Below are positions 45,633-51,303 of a DNA stretch of 51,303 nucleotides, piece after piece. The notes under the pieces were generated by a model. The model saw only the letters and a program-made list of their open reading frames with translations, did not search any database and was not told where the DNA came from. Position 1 is the stretch's first letter. Each line of letters begins with the position of its first letter. The stretch comes from Desulfovibrionaceae bacterium (lineage in GTDB: Bacteria; Pseudomonadota; Gammaproteobacteria; Burkholderiales; Burkholderiaceae_C), in assembly GCA_009778355.1 (NCBI GenBank), contig WRJY01000337.1, positions 1 through 51,303 of the forward strand, in the 5' to 3' direction. The position numbers were made by a program, and so were the translations under genes.

Positions 45633-46013
45633 TTTCAAGGCAGACGGCCCGGCGACCGCGGCGCCTTCCCGCTTCGGCGGGCACGGGCAGCGGTTTCGGG
45701 GCTCGGCTGCGAGCAAATTGGCAAACCTCATATTTTATGGCAAGGCGGATGGGCAATCGGCGCCGAGCATCGGCCAGCGCGAAAACTCCGTCGTGGCGGC
45801 CTGCGCGCACTCGGCAAGGCGACCACCCTCGGCACTGGCGTGCTGCCGCGGCGCCTCGAACTGGCTGGCGCTCGGCGGCGCGGCGAGAGTGGCTATGATC
45901 GAACTTTTTGCCTGCGGCGCTGTCGTAACCAGGCGGCCCCGAAGTTCGAGTCGCGCCCTGTCTGACGGCAGGATCCAAACAACCAGTGAACCACCAGTGA
46001 GGCTTTCAACGTG

Positions 46014-46967
46014 ATGATTTCTCCGATTCAATACCTCTCCCTTCGGCCCGCGAAATGGGCGCTGGCCGCTTCGTGGGCGCTGGCGCTGGCCGCGGCCCAT
46101 GCCCAGCCCGCCGCCGCGCCGCCGCCCGCGGAGGGCGCCAACCCGGTGGTGGCGTCCGGCCCGGCCGGGCAAGTGACGCAGTCGGAAGTCGAGATCATGG
46201 TCAACGAAATGGTTCCGGCGGCCCAGCGCGAGTCGTTCTGGACCAATCCGCAATCGGTAGAGCGGTTTGCCCGCAACCTGTACACGCAGCGCGCGCTGGC
46301 CGCCGAGGCGGTGCAGGCCGGCGCCGACCAATCCAGCCAGGGCGCCCAGTACCTGAAGCTCATGCGCGAGCGCGCCCTGATGACGCTTTGGCTGACACAA
46401 AGCGGCCAGGCCGCCGTGCCCGATGGCAAGGCGCTCGAAGCCTATGCCCGCTCGGAATACCGCGCCAAGCCGGAGCGTTTTGCATTACCGGAGGAAGTAC
46501 ATGCCCGCCACATCCTGGTGCCCGTGGCCAAGGACGGCAGCGATGACGCCGCGGCCAAGGCCAAGGCCGAGGCCCTGCTGGCCGAACTGCGCAAGGGCGG
46601 CGACTTCGCGGCGCTGGCCAAGGAAAATTCCAGCGACAAGGCCAGCGCGCAGCGCGGCGGCGACCTGGGCTTTTTCACCCGCGGCAAGATGGTGCCGGAG
46701 TTCGAGCAGGCGGTGTTCGACCTGAAAAAACCCGGCGATCTGGCCGGGCCGGTGAAAACGCAGTTCGGCTACCACATCATCGAACTGACCGAGCGCAAGG
46801 CAGCCAGCACCCAGAAGTTCGAAGACGCGCTGCCGGCGCTGAAGGAAGAAGCCGCGGCCCAGCTCGACAGCCAGGCGCGTCAGCGCCTGTGGGACGCTGC
46901 CGACGCCGCCGCTCAGGTCGATGAAGCCGAAGTCAAGGCGCTGATGACGCGCCATTACCACAAGTGA
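46014..46967 (+). CDS. parvulin-type peptidylprolyl isomerase (PpiC/SurA family), signal peptide
   Basis: VHARHILVPVAKDG...ALAKENSSDKASAQRGGDLGFFTRGKMVPEFEQAVFDLKKPGDLAGPVKTQFGYHIIELTERK. Confidence 0.93.
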   Translation: MISPIQYLSLRPAKWALAASWALALAAAHAQPAAAPPPAEGANPVVASGPAGQVTQSEVEIMVNEMVPAAQRESFWTNPQSVERFARNLYTQRALAAEAVQAGADQSSQGAQYLKLMRERALMTLWLTQSGQAAVPDGKALEAYARSEYRAKPERFALPEEVHARHILVPVAKDGSDDAAAKAKAEALLAELRKGGDFAALAKENSSDKASAQRGGDLGFFTRGKMVPEFEQAVFDLKKPGDLAGPVKTQFGYHIIELTERKAASTQKFEDALPALKEEAAAQLDSQARQRLWDAADAAAQVDEAEVKALMTRHYHK

Positions 46968-47027
46968 CGCTTTCGGCGCCGGGTCGCCGGCGCGCCACGG
47001 TGGTTCTTGCGGGCCGATGATCGACCG

Positions 47028-47831
47028 ATGCTGGTGGAACTGATTGCCGAATGCCGCCAACTCTGGCGCTTGCGCGGCCTGGTGGGGGTGCTGACGCGGC
47101 GCGAAATCGGCGCGCGCTTTGCCGGCTCGGCCGGCGGGCTGCTGTGGGTGTGGCTGCCGCCGCTGCTGACAGTGGCGGCGTATTTCCTGGTGTTCGACAT
47201 CGTGTTCGGCATGAGGCTGGGCGCGCAAGCGCCGACGGCGCGCGTGGGCGCCTACCTGATCGTTGGCATGTTGGCCTGGATGGCGTTTGCCGACGCGGTG
47301 CAGCGCGGCATGGCCAGCCTGCTGGAAGCAGGCGGCATGTTGCAAAAAAACCCCTTGCCGCCGGGGCTGTTTCCGGCCCGCGCGGTGCTGGCCAGCGGCC
47401 TGGCGTTCGCGCCGCTGCTGTTGCTGCTGGTGCCGCTGTATGCCGGATCGCACCGCTTGAACTGGGGCGTTATCGCGGTTCCGGCGTTGATCGTGCTGCA
47501 AGTGGCGCTGTCTTTTTTGCTGGCGTATCTGCTGGCCATTCTGGCGGCGGCGCTGCGCGACGTGGTGCAGGCGGTGGGCGTGCTGCTGTCGCTGGGGGTG
47601 TTTTTGTCGCCGGTGCTGTTTCCGGTCGACATGTTTCCCGAACGCTGGCGCTGGCTGCTGTGGCTGAACCCGATGACGGGGCCGATTCTGGGCTACCAGT
47701 CGGCGCTGCTCAAGGGTGCGTGGCCGTCGGCAGCCGTCTGGCTGTCGATCGCCGCCTGGCTGGCCGTGCTGGCCGTGCTGCTGTCGGTGGCGCTGGCGCG
47801 CAGCCGCGATCAACTGGTGGACTGGCTGTGA
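47028..47831 (+). CDS. ABC-2 type transporter permease, polysaccharide/O-antigen export (Wzm-like)
   Basis: Six-TM-like permease: LTRREIGARFAGSAGGLLWVWLPPLLTVAAYFLVFDIVFG...WLLWLNPMTGPILGYQSALL; overlaps Wzt-like ATPase. Confidence 0.88.
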   Translation: MLVELIAECRQLWRLRGLVGVLTRREIGARFAGSAGGLLWVWLPPLLTVAAYFLVFDIVFGMRLGAQAPTARVGAYLIVGMLAWMAFADAVQRGMASLLEAGGMLQKNPLPPGLFPARAVLASGLAFAPLLLLLVPLYAGSHRLNWGVIAVPALIVLQVALSFLLAYLLAILAAALRDVVQAVGVLLSLGVFLSPVLFPVDMFPERWRWLLWLNPMTGPILGYQSALLKGAWPSAAVWLSIAAWLAVLAVLLSVALARSRDQLVDWL

Positions 47832-49081
47832 CGCAAGTCATCGATACCGGCATACCGCTGCGGCTGCAAGGGGTCGGCAAGGAATACCGGCTGTACGACT
47901 CGCCGCGCGCGCGCCTGAAATCCCTGCTGACGGGCCGGGCGCTGCACCACAGCCACTGGGCGCTGCGCGACGTGTCGCTGGAGTTGCGGCGCGGCCAATG
48001 CCTGGGCGTGGTGGGGCACAACGGCGCCGGCAAGAGCACGCTGCTCAAGCTGATCTGCGGCACGCTGCAACCGACCACCGGCAAGGTGCTGCAAAACGGG
48101 CGCGTGACGGCCATTCTGGAACTCGGCGCGGGCTTTCACCCCGACTTCACCGGGCGCGAGAACCTGTACTTCGGCGGCAGCCTGATCGGCATTCCGCGCG
48201 AGGCCATGGCGGCGCTGGAGCCGCAGGTGCTGGCGTTCGCCGAAATTGGCGAGGCCATCGACCGGCCCGTCAAGACCTATTCGTCCGGCATGGTGATGCG
48301 CCTGGCCTTCGCGCTGGTCACCGCGGTGCAGCCCGACCTGCTGATCATCGACGAGGCGCTGGCGGTGGGCGACCAGCGGTTCCAGAAGAAATGCATCGAA
48401 CGCATCGAGGCGTTTCGCGCCAACGGCTGCACCATCTTGTTTTGTTCGCACAGCCCGTACCACGTGCGGCATTTGTGCGACGTGGCGCTGTGGCTGGACG
48501 CGGGCCAGGTCAAGGAATTCGGGCCGACTGAAATCGTACTTGGAGCCTACCTCACCCAACTGCAAAGCGTGCCGCCGTCCGAACCGGCGGGGGCGGTGCC
48601 GCAGGCGCTGATCGTGCCGACCGAATCGACGCCGGAACCGGCTGCCGCCATGCCGCCGCGCCCGGCGCCGCAACCCGACGCCACGGCCACCATCGTGTCG
48701 GTCGAAATTGCCCATCTGAGCAAGGACAGCCCGCCGCTACTGGAAAGCCGCGATCTGGTGGCCACCATTACCGTGCGCGGGCACAGCGACGAGCGGCCCA
48801 ATGTGGGCTTCATGATCGAGCAGTCGCGCGGCGTGGGTATCACCTCGCTGGCCACGCACGAAGAGAGCGCGGCGCCGCAGCCGCTGGGAAACGGGCTGTG
48901 GCGTTCGGTGCTGACGTTTCCCGATCTACCGCTGCACAGCGGCGAGTACGTGGTCAGCGCGTTTTTGTTCGACGCCAGTGGGCTGGTGGTTTATGAGCAG
49001 TGGTACCAGTTCCTGCACTTCCGCTTTGTCACCCCGACACTCATGCCGGGTCTGGTGCATCTGCCGCACCAATGGTCTTGA
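47828..49081 (+). CDS. ABC transporter ATP-binding protein with C-terminal Wzt-like domain
   Basis: LGVVGHNGAGKSTLLKLICGTLQPTTGKV, ELGAGFHPDFTGRENLYFGGSLIG, YSSGMVMRLAFALVTAVQPDLLIIDEAL; C-terminal beta-rich extension. Confidence 0.92.
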   Translation: MTQVIDTGIPLRLQGVGKEYRLYDSPRARLKSLLTGRALHHSHWALRDVSLELRRGQCLGVVGHNGAGKSTLLKLICGTLQPTTGKVLQNGRVTAILELGAGFHPDFTGRENLYFGGSLIGIPREAMAALEPQVLAFAEIGEAIDRPVKTYSSGMVMRLAFALVTAVQPDLLIIDEALAVGDQRFQKKCIERIEAFRANGCTILFCSHSPYHVRHLCDVALWLDAGQVKEFGPTEIVLGAYLTQLQSVPPSEPAGAVPQALIVPTESTPEPAAAMPPRPAPQPDATATIVSVEIAHLSKDSPPLLESRDLVATITVRGHSDERPNVGFMIEQSRGVGITSLATHEESAAPQPLGNGLWRSVLTFPDLPLHSGEYVVSAFLFDASGLVVYEQWYQFLHFRFVTPTLMPGLVHLPHQWS

Positions 49082-49082
49082 A

Positions 49083-49976
49083 ATGATGGACAGCTTAGAT
49101 ATCGACAGCGCCCAGCACGCGTTGGGCGAAGGCCAACGGCTTTTGGATCAACGCAACGGCACAGAGGCGGCAGTCCAGTTGGCGCGCGCGCGCCAGCACC
49201 CTGCCACGCGCTTGGCAGCCCACAACCTGATCGAGCGCCATGCGTTGCCGCAGGCGTTTGGTCACTGGATGGGCGTGAACTGCGAGATTTCGCCGCGCGA
49301 CGACATCTACCGTTTCTTCGACGGGCACCCGACCTCGGTCAATCCGCTGCGCGACTACTTCGCCGATGGCGTGCGCACGCTTTCCGAGCTGATGCTGCTA
49401 CTCGAAGAGGTTGATCGTCCGCTGCTGAAAATGGGCAGCGTGCTCGAATTCGCCAGCGGGCATGGGCGTTTCACGCGCCACCTCGTTAAGGCGCTGGAGC
49501 GCGAGCGGGTGACCGTGTCGGACGTGGTGCCCGACGCCGTGTCTTTCTCGCGTGCGGCGTTCGGCGTCAACGCCTTCGAATCCACCGCCCGGCCCGAAGA
49601 CTTGCGCTGGCCGGGGCGCTACGAGCTGGTGTTCGTACTGTCCCTGTTCAGCCATCTGCCGCTGGGTACCTGGGGACGCTGGCTCGAACGACTGCTCGAT
49701 GCCGTGGCGCCGGGCGGCCTGCTGGTGTTTTCCACCCACGGGGAAGAAGCGGCCCGGCGTCAGGGCGTGCGCCTGGATGAGCGGGGATTTTTCTTTGCGG
49801 CGGCGAGCGAATCGCAGGCCATTGACGCCCAAGAGTACGGCACAGCCTTCACTGCCCCGGCGTTCGTGCGTGCGCAGATGGCCGAATGGGCGGGCCAGGC
49901 GCAGTTGTTGCGTTTTGTGCCCATCTGGTTCTGGCATTACCAGGACGCCTGGGTGCTCAAAAAGCCCTGCCAATGA
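49083..49976 (+). CDS. class I SAM-dependent methyltransferase
   Basis: MGSVLEFASGHGRFTRHLVKAL...LVFVLSLFSHLPLGTWGRWLERLLDAVAPGGLLVFSTHG. Confidence 0.85.
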   Translation: MMDSLDIDSAQHALGEGQRLLDQRNGTEAAVQLARARQHPATRLAAHNLIERHALPQAFGHWMGVNCEISPRDDIYRFFDGHPTSVNPLRDYFADGVRTLSELMLLLEEVDRPLLKMGSVLEFASGHGRFTRHLVKALERERVTVSDVVPDAVSFSRAAFGVNAFESTARPEDLRWPGRYELVFVLSLFSHLPLGTWGRWLERLLDAVAPGGLLVFSTHGEEAARRQGVRLDERGFFFAAASESQAIDAQEYGTAFTAPAFVRAQMAEWAGQAQLLRFVPIWFWHYQDAWVLKKPCQ

Positions 49977-50019
49977 TTTGGCCTGGACGATTCACGTCAG
50001 ATGTTCGAATGGTGGAAAT

Positions 50020-50901
50020 TTGGAACTGATTTCTCGTCTCGCTGGCCGGGCGCGGCGGCTGCGCGAGCGGCTGTGGGGACAGGCGCCCTGGGATGCGTCA
50101 CGCATCACCGACGAATGGTTTCGCGCGCATTTCGGCTACGCGGCGGACGTGGTGCATCAATGGCTTGGGGAGGCGCTGGACATTCGCGCGGCGCGGCTGT
50201 TGAATTTTGGTTGCGGCGACGGCATTACTGATCTGGCCTTGGCGCTGCGCTACGGCGCCAGCGCTATTCACGGCGTGGACATTCGGCGTGAATACGCCAA
50301 ACTGCCCCGTATCGCCCGCCAGCAGTTGGGTTTGACGCGCTTGCCCGCCGGACTGACGTTCGAGACCATCGCTGCCGGGGCGCCGCTGGCGGACCGTCAT
50401 GTGGGGGTGGACGGCATCATCAGTTGGTCCACCTTCGAGCACGTGGGGCGCGAGCAGTTGCTGCCGATCCTGCGCGACCTGCACGCCTGCCTGCGCCTGG
50501 GCGGCGTGTTCTTCATTCAGATTGAGCCGCTGTTTTATTCCCCTTTCGGCTCGCACCTGCGCCGCTATGACGACGTGCCCTGGCGTCATCTGATGGCGCC
50601 GGAGGACGAGCTGTGGCGCATCGTCGAAGCGCATCGAGGGCCAATGGATGCGGCAGAAGTCGATTTCGGCTTTGCTGATTTCGGGGCGGAAGGCTACAGG
50701 CGTTTTGTGTTCAACGAATACTTGGCGTTGAACCGTCTGACCGCCGATGAACTGGTGGCGCTGTCCGCCCAAGCCGGTTTTGCCGTGTTGCGACAGGAGC
50801 GGCGCCAAATGGATTTGCTCATCCCCGATAGCCTGTTGCGCCAATATCCTGAAGACTTGCTGCGCAACAACGAGATTCTTTTGCTGCTGGTCAAGCAGTG
50901 A
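50020..50901 (+). CDS. class I SAM-dependent methyltransferase
   Basis: RLLNFGCGDGITDLALALRYGASAIHGVDI...DGIISWSTFEHVGREQLLPILRDLHACLRLGGVFFIQIEPLF; TTG start at 50020 inferred. Confidence 0.85.
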   Translation: MELISRLAGRARRLRERLWGQAPWDASRITDEWFRAHFGYAADVVHQWLGEALDIRAARLLNFGCGDGITDLALALRYGASAIHGVDIRREYAKLPRIARQQLGLTRLPAGLTFETIAAGAPLADRHVGVDGIISWSTFEHVGREQLLPILRDLHACLRLGGVFFIQIEPLFYSPFGSHLRRYDDVPWRHLMAPEDELWRIVEAHRGPMDAAEVDFGFADFGAEGYRRFVFNEYLALNRLTADELVALSAQAGFAVLRQERRQMDLLIPDSLLRQYPEDLLRNNEILLLLVKQ

Positions 50902-50930
50902 ACGCGGTGGCTGGACTTGCGCTGGCCAAG

Positions 50931-51203
50931 GGGAAGGGGAGGGCGAGCAGGTCGTGGCCGCGGTGGACGTGCCCTCCGATCAAGCTGCGGCTGGCCGTAG
51001 ACCAGCGCGTGCCGGTGACGGTGTACCTGACCGGCTTTGACCCGCGCACCGGCCAGCGCTGGGTGCGCGTGGCACCGCTGGGCGTGCATGAAGACGTGCC
51101 CACGCTGGTTAACGCCGTCTTCGCCCACCTGAACGCCGCCCTGGCCGAAGACCCCGCCGTGTGGCATTTTTTGGGGGAGGCGGAGCGGTTTTTCGTGGGG
51201 TGA
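50931..51203 (+). pseudogene. frameshifted C-terminal gene fragment, possibly acyltransferase-like
   Basis: Frame 1 GEQVVAAVDVPSDQ, then frame 2 KLRLAVDQRVPVTVYLTGFDPRTGQRWVRVAPLGVHEDVPTLVNAVFAHLNAALAEDPAVWHFLGEAERFFVG; both look coding, no start in a consistent frame. Confidence 0.45.
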
Positions 51204-51258
51204 GGCGGCGCGGCAGGTAATGTAAAATCCTTACTTTTCGCCACCAGGGAGCTTGATC

Positions 51259-51303
51259 GTGTCCATGCTGCTCGAAGAAGTCAGCACCATCACCGCCAAG
51301 GGG
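51259..51303 (+). CDS. 5' end of AbrB/MazE/SpoVT-like antitoxin (partial, cut by window edge)
   Basis: (V)SMLLEEVSTITAKG resembles the start of swapped-hairpin AbrB domains (xSTITxKGQ). Confidence 0.5.
   Translation, partial: MSMLLEEVSTITAKG

Noticed and set aside
45735-46400. Minus-strand ORF upstream of the PpiC-type gene
   Set aside because: Runs through the intergenic region and antisense to the isomerase signal region; no motif.

Overview
The window is a GC-rich betaproteobacterial chromosome segment, probably Burkholderiales/Comamonadaceae-like (inferred from gene content and order). Most of it is conserved housekeeping DNA: purU; yggS; pilT-pilU; a BON lipoprotein and a SIS-domain protein; yraN/rsmI; dciA-like/secA; argJ; a DUF815 ATPase; mutT-yacG-zapD-coaE; usp; a complete cbb3 oxidase cluster (ccoI-S-N-O-Q-P-G-H); the SRP RNA ffs; miaA; hsp20; suhB; trmB; an MBL-fold protein; dinB; ndk-rlmN-pilF-rodZ-like-ispG; tRNA-Gly(GCC); lon-clpX-clpP-tig; tRNA-Leu(UAG); a PpiC-type isomerase; and a Wzm/Wzt-like ABC exporter followed by two methyltransferases. 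I did not find a clearly new multi-gene system. The most interesting signals are small: (i) a triple palindromic repeat that appears to be translated in-frame as the N-terminus of TrmB; (ii) a roughly 325-bp element with a perfect 17-bp terminal inverted repeat, carrying a nested insertion, next to tRNA-Gly and a decayed integrase, with a second partial copy at the left window edge; (iii) decayed accessory patches (GNAT/DUF1778 toxin-antitoxin plus a vapC remnant plus a truncated acyl-CoA ligase; IS5-like and integrase remnants at apparent synteny breaks; an amber-interrupted ORF; a frameshifted gene fragment); (iv) a perfect FNR box overlapping the ccoS stop codon; (v) a dispersed palindromic repeat placed immediately after stop codons. 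No searches were run; family names come from motif recognition.
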